From Fulvia fulva (taxonomy: Eukaryota; Ascomycota; Dothideomycetes; Mycosphaerellales; Mycosphaerellaceae): a DNA stretch of 64,000 bases. The DNA is taken from positions 9,300,001 through 9,364,000 of the forward strand of contig NC_063012.1 in the NCBI RefSeq assembly GCF_020509005.1. Direction: 5' to 3'. Each line of letters starts with the position of its first letter. Within the stretch, counting starts at the first letter, position 1. Of the stretch, positions 31,277-41,740 are shown piece after piece. Under the pieces are notes generated by a model. The model ran no database searches. It was not told the DNA's origin and worked only from the letters and a program-made list of their open reading frames with translations. The translations under genes were made by a program, and so were the position numbers.

Positions 31277-31516
31277 GTTTGCAGTCTCCGGAGGTGAAAA
31301 TTCTGCACTTATACCTGAGGTGTCCTGTCGAGCGTATAGGCCACGGTTCCGCGCCCTTCTTACACGTAGAAAGAAGAAGGACTCGCTCCCGACACGAGTA
31401 CACGCTCGTCGGATGGTTTTCATACCCGTTTTGCTGGTAGTCCTCTGTTCGCCGCGGCTTCGCCTACGTTGCGCGCCCGTCGCGCCCACGACGCTCCAGC
31501 GTGAGAATACTTGGCT

Positions 31517-31536
31517 CTCTCGTAGCTAGACGAGAG
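31517..31536. repeat. 7-bp inverted repeat at the edge of the LINE block
   Basis: CTCTCGT and ACGAGAG flank a 6-bp AGCTAG spacer. It is close to the right edge of the mutated block and may mark an end of the element, but no second copy was found at the left edge. Confidence 0.4.
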
Positions 31537-31659
31537 GTTCGTAGCCGACACCACGTACAGGTGATTCTCGTCGTCGACCTATATATATATACTCCCAGAA
31601 AAGAAAGCAAGAGGCAGGATTTTGCCCGGACACAACGAACTTCGTAATTCATTGGCGAT

Positions 31660-32360
31660 ATGTTTCCATCATTTAACACTCGGCTGTCATTTGCACTGAT
31701 ATCAGCAGGTATTGTCACGGCTCAATACCAGTACGGCACCTGCACGGCAAACGAACAGAATGGCGTGTGCATATCGACAGGCGAATGCGGCGGCAGTAGC
31801 ACAGCTGGTCTTTGCCCTGGCCCTTCCAACATCCAATGCTGTACCTACGGCCGCTTCAATAACGCTGGCGTAGCCGGAACTTGCGAGTCCAGGTCGACCT
31901 GCTCCGGAACTACGTACGTTGTTCCAGCTCATTCGTCAATCGCATACTGACAGCCGTGCAAGCTATTCGGGCCTTTGTCCGGGCTCATCAGGTACGTGAC
32001 AACAGGCTCACACATTTCCTACCCCATGTCTCAAATCGAGGGAGATGAGTTGCTTGTGGACGATGTCAGGGTATGTAGCAGCTCTCTAGCAGCATAGAGA
32101 ACGGGAAATGCTGACCATTGCAGGAATTCGAAGTCTGCCTGGGCAATGCCGTATCGTCCGTCAGCCTGAATGCTAACCAATACGGAGCATTGGTCTCGTG
32201 GTCTTTCAACGTCGGTTGCGGCAACATGAGATCGTCCACACTGGTCAGGAGACTTAATGGGGGTGAGAGCCCGAACACTGTGGCAGCTGAAGAACTTCCC
32301 AAGTGGAACCAGGCAGGAGGCCAGACCGTACGAAGTCGGCGACTTGAACGAACGGGGTAG
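31660..32360 (+). pseudogene. Secreted GH24-like lysozyme relic, catalytic segment missing
   Basis: The N-terminus has a signal peptide (MFPSFNTRLSFALISAGIVTA) and a Cys-rich module (TCTANEQNGVC, GECGGSSTAG, NIQCCTYG). Exon 1 31660-31913 and exon 2 31954-31991 (RASYSGLCPGSSG) join in phase. The C-terminal half follows: SQIEGDELLVDDVR, a 53-bp intron (32071-32123), then EFEVCLGNAV, NANQYGALVSWSFNVGCGN and STLVRRLNGGE, which match fungal T4-type lysozymes. Between the halves only about 30 bp remain (31992-32022), and the part that should hold the catalytic Glu and the TVGYGH-type motif is absent in all frames. The remaining GTACGT...ACAG would be a 14-bp intron, too short to splice. The C-terminal end is also shortened. 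It reads as an internal deletion. Confidence 0.75.
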
Positions 32361-33321
32361 GGCATGCATCCGGTTTTAGGTTGTCGTTGTTTGTCTACAA
32401 GCGTTTGTTAGAGGCAGTATATAGATTTCGGTTAGTCTTGAGATTTAGAGAGTATGAACCCCTTCGCCGAGAACACGATTTCCTACCGTGCTGGGTCTCA
32501 CCAGGAGAAGACAGGAAGAAGTGCAGCTCTTCCAGACAAGCACCAGTGTTGGAGCTTTGCCGTGCTAGTTGAGCGAGCTTCAAGTGGATGAGGGAGGCAT
32601 GTGCGCCATGTCGACGCTTAACAGCTCGTACTGGACAATCACGTAGTGGAGGCTCTTCGGGTACCTGCATTATCTATTCAGCAGCAAGCAGCCAACATCC
32701 ACATAGGGTCATGCTCTGACGAAGCCTCCAAGACAGGAACATCAGTGAAAGGGCCGCGGCGTCTCAGCTCCGCACCTATGTGATCGTGATCGGTCCTGTC
32801 CAGCACCACCAAAGCGGCCTATGATGTCGTGGGTAGAGATCTTATCACTCTTCGATGCGGCATAGCGTCGAGTCGAGAAAATGCTCCGGGTGCGTGGTTC
32901 TCGAGCCACATCGCAGTGATGCAACACATCGTCATACTTGTGAACGCCACATGCGTCAAGGCTTCAGCTGCGCGGCCCGAAGCACAGCTCTTCAGTGAAA
33001 GGCACCTGGTGATCCGTATCTGCCCAATGAGAATGGGGTAACGTTGCGTTCGCTTGGGCCGTGGTGGTGCGAGTTGAAGCACATGCCAGATGACGTCTTT
33101 TCCTGGAAGTGTGAGTGTGAACGTGCTGGGCTGCAAGTGATGTGCTTGTGCTTGTGAAGGTGGGGGTAGAAATGCACTACCCCTCCCGCTGTTTTGTTGC
33201 TCTTGCTGCAGTACATAAGTTTTATTGTTCAAGTCTCTTTCTTCTGCTGAACATCACCAACAAGACTCAGACTTACCAAGCTACTCCCCAACACCCGAAC
33301 AAACAAACAACCACCGCAAAC
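32361..33321. promoter_or_regulatory. Intergenic; promoter of the Hsp12-like gene
   Basis: No gene is recognised in 32361-33100. Close to the Hsp12-like ATG there is a CCCCT stress-response-type element near 33181 and a CT/CA-rich leader (CAAACAAACAACCACCGCAAACATG), the usual form of strongly expressed fungal genes. Confidence 0.45.
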
Positions 33322-33847
33322 ATGTCCGACGCACTGTAAGGCCTACTGTTGATGCTGCTTCACTGTTCCTCTGCTGACAACTTTCTGCACAGCCGCCAAT
33401 CCAACACCGACAAGGCCGCCTCGGCCCTCAAGCCAGACAGCCAGAAGTCCGCCCTCGAGCAGGTCCAGGACAGCGCCAAGAGCACCGCCGACTCCGTTGC
33501 CGGTACTCTCCAGCCAGGTAAGCCGTGCAACAGCCAGAATATCAATTCTGCATACTGACGATACCTCGTAGAGGGCGAGAAGTCCATTGGCCAGAAGGCT
33601 TCCGACACCGTCACTGGATCCGGTGGTGATGCACAGAAGCAAGGCGAGGGTGTCCTCCAGCAGGCCCAGGACGGTGCCGCAAACCTTGCTAACCAGGCTA
33701 GCGAGACCATCAGCGCTGGCGTGAAGCAGGCTCAGGATGCTCTCGGTCTCAACCAGGGCGGCAACGCCGGCACCTCTGGCCGTACGTAAACCCCATTGCG
33801 GATTCCATCGTGGTGGCTTTGACTAACAGTCACAAACAGCCAAGTAA
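33322..33847 (+). CDS. HSP12: Hsp9/Hsp12-family small stress protein
   Basis: Small hydrophilic stress protein of the Hsp12/Awh11 family; in yeast it stabilises membranes under heat, osmotic and stationary-phase stress. Four exons: 33322-33335 (14 nt), 33393-33517, 33572-33781 and 33840-33847 (8 nt: last base pair of a Pro codon, Lys, stop). All phases agree and the product is 118 residues. It begins MSDALRQSNTDKAASALKPD, the family N-terminus, followed by KSALEQVQDSAKSTADSVAG and QPEGEKSIGQKASDTV, and it is Ala/Gln/Ser-rich with no Cys, Trp or Tyr, as expected for an intrinsically disordered, membrane-induced helix. The very short outer exons are likely to be missed by automatic annotation. 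Confidence 0.9.
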
Positions 33848-34436
33848 AATGCTTTACCCCTCGGCGATCTTGCACGACCGACTTCGATGATTCCCCCAGG
33901 CACGGCCTCAATTTCCTCGACTTAGATTGTTCTCGATTAATGGTTTCGAGCATGGCTAGGGTTAATAAAGTCACGACGACTTGATATGGAGATGCATCTG
34001 ACATACCTCTTACGATGATATGAGCGATGGGCTTTGAATACCGACAGAATCAACATGAAGGTTTTCTTGCGCACGTTGTGTCATTTTCTTCATACTGCAC
34101 CTTTGATCAGCTGACTTGGTGCCTGCCAGCAGCATGTCACTGACCGTGACCGCACGTTTGTGTCGCTGAAGTTTTACATTTGTATGGGAAATGCTTGCCC
34201 CCGTGGGCCGTGGTAGAACTACGACAATGTCGGAGTACAAGCCTAGGAGGTACAAGGCACCTCAACTTTCGCACGCACGGGCCATCACGAAAATCCGCCG
34301 GCGCCGAGGTCGCGAAGCTGCTGTATGTTTTTAGGACAACGTGTCTGTCGGTTCCCATAGGCCACAACTCCTCACAACAGCGTTGCATCAGTGTACATAT
34401 ATCTTCGGCTTCTTCCCCTTCGGTCCTTTCTTCACG
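33848..34436. other. Intergenic, fumarase promoter
   Basis: The fumarase frame is open upstream to 34341 but without a better ATG. No clear TATA box; an AT-rich CATATAT lies near 34397. Confidence 0.4.
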
Positions 34437-36056
34437 ATGCTGCGTACAGCGACTGCCAGACTGCCCGGCGCAGAAGTTCGAGCTCTGTCTTTCTCGCCTG
34501 CAACTGGAAGCTCTCTCCAGGCCCCCGCAAGAAGCTTCACTACTGCACCCTCGACGTCCATAATCCGCATACCAGCTCGTCCCAGACAATCGACACCTCC
34601 CTCCACTGCCTCCGCCTCCGCTTCCGCCAGGACGTTCACGAGCACCGCCAAGATGGGACGCAAAGAGAGTGATGCATTCGGCGAGGTCGAGGTCGACGAC
34701 AAGGTCTACTGGGGAGCCCAGACACAACGCTCCCTAGGCAACTTCAAGATCAACCAGCCACAAGACCGCATGCCACCGCCCATCGTGCGCGCGTTCGGTG
34801 TCTTGAAGGGTGCCGCTGCTACCGTGAACATGAATTTCGGCCTGGACCCCAAGCTGGGCAAGGCCATCCAGCAAGCCGCCAGCGAGGTCGCGTCGCTCAA
34901 GCTGGTCGATCACTTCCCTCTGGTCGTGTGGCAGACTGGATCCGGTACACAATCGAACATGAATGCAAACGAGGTCATCTCCAACAGAGCCATTGAGATT
35001 CTTGGTGGTCAGATGGGCAGCAAGAAGCCTGTGCACCCCAACGACCATGTCAACATGTCTGCCTCCTCCAACGACACCTTCCCAACTGTGATGCACATTG
35101 CCGCTGTGCTGGACTTTGAGGAGTCGCTCTTGCCAGCATTGAAGAACCTGCATCAAGCCATGAAGCATAAGCAGGAGCAATTTGAGCACATCATCAAGAT
35201 TGGTCGTACGCACTTGCAGGATGCCACACCACTCACGCTTGGTCAGGAGTTCAGTGGATACGTCACACAGCTTGAGTACGGCATCCAGCGCATTGAGTCC
35301 TCGTTGCCACGTCTAAGGATGCTTGCGCAAGGTGGAACCGCCGTCGGTACCGGCCTCAACACCTTCAAGGGCTTCGACGAGATGATTGCACAGGAGGTCA
35401 GCAAGCTGACTGGAAAGCAATTCATCACAGCACCCAACAAGTTTGAGGCATTGGCTGCTCATGACGCTGTTGTCGAGGCTCATGGTCAACTCAACACTCT
35501 CGCCACATCGTTGTTCAAGATTGCGCAGGACATCCGCTTCCTCGGCTCTGGCCCACGATGCGGTCTCGGCGAGCTTAATCTGCCGGAGAACGAGCCAGGC
35601 AGCTCGATCATGCCTGGCAAAGTAAACCCAACCCAATGCGAGAGCTTGACGATGCTTTGCTGTCAAGTATTTGGCAACCAGGCAGCCACGACATTCGCTG
35701 GCTCGCAGGGCAATTTCGAGCTCAACGTCTTCAAGCCTGTCATGATCCGCAACCTGCTGCACTCTTCCCGTCTGCTTGCCGACGGCATGAACAGCTTCCG
35801 CGAGCACCTGGTTCTGGGACTTGAGGCCAACGAGGCGAAGATCTCAAGTATAATGAAGGAAAGTCTGATGCTGGTTACCTGCCTGAACCCCGTGATAGGA
35901 TATGACATGGCTTCCAAGGTCGCCAAAAACGCGCACAAGAGAGGTATCACGTTGAAGGAGAGTGCCATGGAGCTGGAAGCGCTCAGCAGCGAGAAGTTCG
36001 ATGAGATTGTTCGTCCGGAACTGATGATCGCACCAAAGGATGTGCAGAAGAAGTAA
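34437..36056 (+). CDS. FUM1: Fumarate hydratase, class II
   Basis: TCA-cycle enzyme converting fumarate to malate; also cytosolic and nuclear in fungi. Intronless, 539 residues. The first 70 residues are Arg/Ser/Ala/Thr-rich with no acidic run and form a mitochondrial presequence ending near [10 protein letters not shown] second ATG (34653, [20 protein letters not shown]) begins exactly at the mature enzyme and could give the cytosolic form. Catalytic landmarks: [48 protein letters not shown] and the signature loop [15 protein letters not shown]. Dual start use is an inference; in baker's yeast one precursor is distributed instead. Confidence 0.97.
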   Translation: MLRTATARLPGAEVRALSFSPATGSSLQAPARSFTTAPSTSIIRIPARPRQSTPPSTASASASARTFTSTAKMGRKESDAFGEVEVDDKVYWGAQTQRSLGNFKINQPQDRMPPPIVRAFGVLKGAAATVNMNFGLDPKLGKAIQQAASEVASLKLVDHFPLVVWQTGSGTQSNMNANEVISNRAIEILGGQMGSKKPVHPNDHVNMSASSNDTFPTVMHIAAVLDFEESLLPALKNLHQAMKHKQEQFEHIIKIGRTHLQDATPLTLGQEFSGYVTQLEYGIQRIESSLPRLRMLAQGGTAVGTGLNTFKGFDEMIAQEVSKLTGKQFITAPNKFEALAAHDAVVEAHGQLNTLATSLFKIAQDIRFLGSGPRCGLGELNLPENEPGSSIMPGKVNPTQCESLTMLCCQVFGNQAATTFAGSQGNFELNVFKPVMIRNLLHSSRLLADGMNSFREHLVLGLEANEAKISSIMKESLMLVTCLNPVIGYDMASKVAKNAHKRGITLKESAMELEALSSEKFDEIVRPELMIAPKDVQKK

Positions 36057-37255
36057 GATACCCTATCACATCTGTAAACCTACAAAAAGGATCTCTCACA
36101 TCACTCGCTAGCACACGTGGCTGGTAAGCATAGTGACTCGCCAAACCATTTTCTTCTTATGGCAGCTGGCAGTCCATTTCGAGACGTTGAGATTTAGTCT
36201 TTCGTTTTAACCCGCCGGAGTCGTGACTGCTGGCGGTGCTCCCACCTTGGTGATATAACATACTCTGAGTGGCATGGTTGGTTGGCTGCACTTCATTATT
36301 GTGCATTCCGCCTATGCGAGGTGGTCCATCTTTTGCGGTATCTGGTCAACGCGAACAAGGTACGTACCCACGCCCACAGGCACCGCCGGCACATTCGCTT
36401 GACGCTAATGCATAACATATGCACAGATGTGCCGAGCAAAGCGCGACCAACAACAAGTCGTCGATGAGATGCAAAGCTAGCTGATATACGAGGCGACGAG
36501 AGTCTCATGGCCTATAAGGTAGAAACGACGGTAGGTACGTTGCGCAATTCCACCACAGCCACAACTTGATCGCAATTCTCGACAGGAGTCACGCAGTTGT
36601 ACTGGAGCCAGTCAAGGACATGCCTTCATCAGGCAACAGTAGTAAAGTCAGAGTCTCAAGATACAAGGTCGCGACTGCTATTGACGGAAAACGTAGGAGA
36701 CACAGCAGCAGTTTGTTTGTGTGGAAGGGTCTCCGCGATGCGGTGCTCGGTTTGACAGCAAGAAGTCTCTGGATAAGCACTGTCGAGAGAAACATCACTC
36801 TTCGGCGGCTGCGCTGCTGTTTCGTTCTGGCTTCTCGTAAGAAGCTGGTGGGTCGTTGCCAGAACGACAGCACATAGCACTTCCCGTGTGGCCGCGAAAG
36901 TAAGCCCGACTTAGGCGCAGGCTTTCCTTTCCAAGACGATACCGGCCTTGCCTTGTTGAAGAAGGTCTTCCGCTGTCTTCGCTCAATGGACATCCCTAGA
37001 GCACGTAACACGCCGACGGGATATAGACTGGGGAATGGAGGAAGTTTTGGTTAAGAAATGCTTTCGTACTATAGCAGTCATCAATCGTGATAAGCATGGT
37101 TAACATCAACAGACAGAGGCCGCCCAGATTAGTTCCTGTTTCGCCCAGGCTAGGCTATTACTTTCCAACAGAGCCCATGTCACAATGAACGCGTTCAGAA
37201 GAAGCCAAATATGCTTCTTGAAGGGGATGCAGCTGGGTCGAATCTCCTCGTTCGA
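36057..37255. other. Intergenic, no gene seen
   Basis: 1.2 kb between convergent fumarase and the Rua1-like gene. Open frames have no recognisable content. Confidence 0.45.
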
Positions 37256-38294
37256 TCACAATCGCTTGACCTGTTTGGCCGCCGATCGTCGTGGCGAGGT
37301 ACTCTTCGGTCTATTCCGGATTGACTGGCCATTGGCCTTGTTCTTGGTTTGACACCGGTAGGCATGTCGATAGTAGGGCGTCTTCCATTTCCCTCCATCG
37401 TGTCTGCCGATGTATATCCATTGACGGCAGCCGCCGCATAGCGCCTCAGCGCCTGCAGCACTATTGGCAGGTCTCCATTCGACAGGCTTGTCAAACTCTT
37501 TACCGGTGGTGTAGCTTATCCCGTGGGTGTAGTGCATGTGGTACCAGTACGCAGAATCTTTGAGTTTATGCCTGCTGATCATCAGCGGTACGGACTGTAC
37601 TGAATGCGATTGGTAGTTACCATGATGAGCATAGACCGCACCAGCCCTCGCGCTCAGTCCCGTCGCCCCTAACCCAGCGTGCTGTGTACTGGTCATTGAC
37701 AAATTTCGGGTTCTGCCGGCGTGGAATCGCTTCGTCAGAAGTCTGTTGTGGAGGAGGGTCTGTCCTCGCTATAGCATTGTCAGATGTTGGGATTCGTGGT
37801 CCTGGCTCCATGTGCGCGCCGAGCCATGAAGGAGAAGCTTCAACAGGGTCTGATGCACGCCTTGTGATCTCGAGATTCATGAGCGAATGTGCTTGCTCAT
37901 GTTGCTGATCATAGGCGCTCCATGGAGATGCACCGGTATTCTGCACGTGGCCACTGTAGGGTCCTTGGGTGGGTGAAGCAGAAGGGCTTGAGAGTAAGCC
38001 AGCATCTGGCGGCGTAGTCGAAGCAGGCCATGGCATTCCTTGACCTGAGAGATGTTGCGGGATGTAGCCATAGCTAGAGTACGACTCAAAATACGTGCCG
38101 TGGGCGCCGCTGACGAAGTTCGCGTGCTGGCCGAGAGATTCTGTGGGAAGGTGTACTGGCAATTGTGACCGGCGATCGTTTGGAAGGTCATACACAGTCG
38201 TTGAGGGCACATGGGTGGATATACCATCGAAATCCACAGGTCCGCACCAATCATCCCACTCCTCGAATGCAGTACTCTCGTACTTGGAGTTCAT
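37256..38294 (-). CDS. Rua1-like transcription regulator (DUF4451 C-terminal domain)
   Basis: Exons 37621-38294 and 37256-37571 are joined by a 49-bp intron (GTAACT donor, CAGCAG acceptor, phase 2) that falls inside the conserved domain; splicing turns GLCSS-W into SSWHKLKDSAYWYHMHYTHGIS. The product is 329 residues. The first 210 are Ser/Pro/Gln-rich and probably disordered. The conserved C-terminal domain reads YTARWVRGDGTEREGWCGLC, then SAYWYHMHYTHGIS, LCGGCRQWI and WFRHAYKCH-like YYRHAYRCQ: a zinc-binding Cys/His set as in Ustilago Rua1 and Schizosaccharomyces Mug26-type proteins. The tail is basic. DNA binding and targets are not shown by sequence. The start ATG is the first in frame; an upstream exon cannot be excluded. 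Confidence 0.8.
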
Positions 38295-39751
38295 TGACAC
38301 CAGCTCGATCGACAGCACACCGAAATATGACTTGGACAAAAGCCGCTTGTAAGGTGAAATGAACAGGTCAGAAAGTGGATATCAAGTCTCCGTAGCAGGT
38401 CGATCTCTGTGGTCAATATGACTATCTGGCGCAGTCTGGTGTGTGGCAGACTGCATCCCTCTGGATTCCCTGTACACGGCTGTGCCGCTGCATGAGTCCG
38501 CATCGAGCCAGGTTTAAAATGATGAAGACGGAGGCACTACCAGTTGGCATGCATTGGTTGCTATAACTTCAAGCGCAATACACAGGGGTGCATGCACGGA
38601 GATAGTCCTCATGGACAGCCCAGAGCTTGCCCACATTGCGAATTGTGGCTGCATGAAGGTCCGCTCAAGATGATCGAAGTAAGGGGTTTCGGCAAAGCGG
38701 CCATTGGCCAGTATATTCATGCTGGTGGTGCATTGCCGCAACGATGAGTGGTCAGACGGCCTTTTGGATATATTGACCACAAAGGAGCCATCGCACAGCA
38801 TCCAATATCTGGCACACGCGCGGAAGGCTCGAATCGCGGACATTGAGCAGAAGGAAGACTGGCCGCGCCAGTACGCACAGAGGTTAGATCCTGGTGATAC
38901 CGGAGTCCAGACTCCATCGTAAGTGATCCCGTGCATGCGCAGTGCCTGCAACTACATGAAGTCACGTTGACATTCCTCGACGCCTGGCGTATTCATGCAC
39001 TCGGCACGAGCACGATAACACCGGTGAGGCCAACGGGATCGCTCTTGCCGGCCATGTGTGCGGCTCGCGAGCATGGGGAATGTCTCGGCTGTCCATGGTC
39101 TAGCAGTACGGGTACCTCAACTGGTATGTGCTTCGTCATCTGACCTGTGAGCAATGGCACTAACCGGGGCATCAGCTCGATTGTCATGTTTGTTGTGCTC
39201 ATACTTCGAGTGCATTTGGAGCGACTACCAGAACACGCTGCCCAAATGGCTGGCTGATTCTGCCCAAGCCGACAGCGAGCAGGAGCGACGTGAAGTAAAG
39301 ATGCGTATAAGTGCTGGCCATGCTCAACAAATGTATAGCGCGGTGTTTTGGGGCCCAGACTCAGGTCGACGGCGCTGATGGTGTCGCACAGAGGAGTGAT
39401 AAGAGAGAGCGACACTCACTTGCCAGACGGCGAGACGCGCTGAAGATGCCGTCCACGTGCCGCGCTTGCTCCCGTCATCTCGTGTTCTCCCGTCGCCGTC
39501 CACCGAAATCCACTCCGCTTGGCTTGGCTCTTCGGCGCCACGCTCGCGACGACGACGACGACGTTGTTGCTGTTGTCCAGCGTCGCTAATGACTGCATCT
39601 CGTCACGGCCGTTCTTGGCTCAAGCCATCACCATAGTCTAATCGTCTGAGCTTCATCGCCGCCCTCAGACCTGACCGCATCGCTACCTCGGCATGCCGCA
39701 TCGCCATGCCGCTGTCCAGTGACCACCAACCAGGATTGTATCGTTATTGTC
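38295..39751. other. Intergenic between two divergent genes
   Basis: Open frames exist on both strands (for example 38704-38922 plus, charged: LLDILTTKEPSHSIQYLAHA) but none has a recognised domain, and the strand cannot be decided. A perfect donor GTAAGT near 38920 hints that a short transcribed gene might be present. The 3' part is the leader of the SET-domain gene. Confidence 0.35.
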
Positions 39752-41680
39752 ATGACAATGCCAGACCTGGACTCAGACGTGGAGGCTTTGGCTCGCGACA
39801 TTGGCCTACGCATCAACGAGGAGCTACCGCGGATACTAAGGCAGCTTCTGAACGAGCGGCCTGGTGTCGATGGAGGCCAATTCCACTTCGAATGCAGTCT
39901 GTCAAGCGGACATGCTGCCTTCGGTGACAGGCCGCAGGCTGTCAGACTGGCTTCAGTCGATATTCCTGCAGACGTCGGAACGCCAATAACTTATCATAGC
40001 CCACGCGAGAATAGCGACAGTATTCAACAGATTTCTGCCCGCCAGTCCTACACTCCGACCGGTTGCAGTGCCCCTGGCTCTCCAGACAGGCCCTCTCGAC
40101 CCAGACTGCCGGCACCGTCAACACCAGATGATGACCCTCGGCCGGCCAAGCGCCGAGCTGTTGGGGGCCTCAGAATAGGCAGAAATTCACCGCCGCTTGG
40201 GAGCAATGCTATGACCAGAAGTCTCGAGAGTGATGCCAGAGTCTTTCCGCAGCGTAAGAAGCGCTTGTCTGAGAATCCGGCTCTTCAGCCATCTTCCCTC
40301 GATAAATTTATCGGTGGCATTTGGGAAAGCATCTTCAGTGGTGTTCGAATGGATCCAGCGGAAGTCATCGAACAGTGGCAGGCTATAGAGGCGAATGGGC
40401 AGCCCAGGCTCCTGATGGATTCTGACACAGCAATTGCATCCAGCGATGATTCATCCATCGTTAGAGGGACCATGTTCGGTCGCATGAACATCTTAGCTCG
40501 GAAGATAAGTCAGACAAGTCGTACTTGCCGCTCTTTAGAGGTCATCGTCCAAGCACATTGGGTGCAAGCGTTCGATGATCGTGTGTCGGAACTATCCTCA
40601 TCCATGACCAAGGAGAAGGCCAAAAAGACCGCCATTTCAGAGGCTTGCATGGATTTCAGCTGGAGTGAGAAGGAGCTACGAAACAAAATGGCTATCTGGC
40701 GTGGATACCACGACATTCAGAATACTGGAGGGTGGGCAGCACTGGTCTTCGCGGGTATGGGCCTTTATCGATTCTGCAAGTATCGAGTGTCATTCACAGA
40801 GGAGACCTTCCAAACGCTTAGGTCTCTCAGACATCGTTTTGAAGTGGCCGCTGATACCTTGCATCCTCGCTGGAGAAGTCTTTTGGCGATTGTGGGTGCA
40901 ACAACAGAGAGAAAATACACGGGACACCAACACGACTGGGTAGTCAATTCTCCGAACAACGAGGCTGTGCCCCTTGCAACCACATACCATCGCTGGGACA
41001 AGAATTTTAGCTACATACATCTTGATGAGTCCGCGATTGATGAAGACGCCTGGGGATTGTTCGATCCGCGAACAGTAGTCCCTGCGACCGACCCGGCCTC
41101 TCAAACATGTCAGACCTGTGGCGAGCAACAATCTGACGACCCCCGGACCAACCACTGTTCGTGCTTTCCGAATCTCTATGGGAGTGCTAAGGCTGGTTTC
41201 ATACCAGTACAGGTGTATCGCACTCCCAACGGCAAGAATAACGGCCTGCTCGCTTGTTCCGCATTCGAGCGAGGTGCGGCTGTGGGCGAGTTTATTGGCG
41301 AGATCACCGCCGGGCTAACAAATATGGATGTCATGGTTGGACAGACGGAGCGTGCTGCTTATCAAATATGGCAAGGTAAGCAGGGCAATCACACACGATT
41401 CGTGAACCACTCGTGCCAGCCGAACAGCCAGTTCGAACGGTTCGTGTGGCTGGGCACGCAGCGGGTTGTGCTTGTCTCCAAAGGCATTGAAGCAGGTGAA
41501 GAAGTAACGGTAGACTACTCTGACACCTACTGGAAGGTGAGAGCAGCACTCATGAAGGTTGTGTCATCTGCCAATTGCTAACATCAACAGAATCTTGACA
41601 AAGCGTGTCTGTGTGGACATCCTAAATGCCGATTCAAGGGCAGATCGAGACCGTTGCTGACGCCTCCCGAATCAACCTGA
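39752..41680 (+). CDS. SET-domain protein, putative lysine methyltransferase
   Basis: Exons 39752-41536 and 41591-41680 (intron 54 bp, GTGAGA donor, CTAAC branch, CAG acceptor, phase 0) give 624 residues. The C-terminal SET domain shows YRTPNGKNNGLLACSAFERG, GEFIGEI, the cofactor/knot motif RFVNHSCQPNSQF and GEEVTVDYSDTYW; the second exon adds a Cys-rich post-SET motif (CLCGHPKCRF). A pre-SET-like Cys group (CQTCGEQQSDDPRTNHCSCF) stands in front. The first 450 residues match no domain I know: a disordered Pro/Arg-rich part with a KRR nuclear signal, then a helical part (IWESIFSGVRMDPAEVIEQW). Substrate unknown. Confidence 0.85.
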
Positions 41681-41740
41681 CCAGCGGACTGAAACCTCTG
41701 GATACTTACGATATCTATTGTGTATATATCTAGTCGACTA

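Larger units (their letters stand above)
28000..31560 (-). repeat. TpA-rich repeat block with RIP-type mutation
   Basis: The whole block differs in texture from its neighbours: TAG, CTA and TAC trinucleotides are very common and no frame is open for long, although many CpG dinucleotides remain. This is what CpA to TpA change on both strands leaves behind. The reverse transcriptase described separately fills the 28.2-30.5 kb part. 30.5-31.56 kb is presumably the 5' part of the element and carries two short-period repeats. The outer limits are estimates. It lies between PMP3 and a lysozyme relic. Confidence 0.75.

Noticed and set aside
34341..34436. Upstream extension of fumarase
   Set aside because: The frame is open but has no ATG there; it starts from GTG and lacks targeting features.
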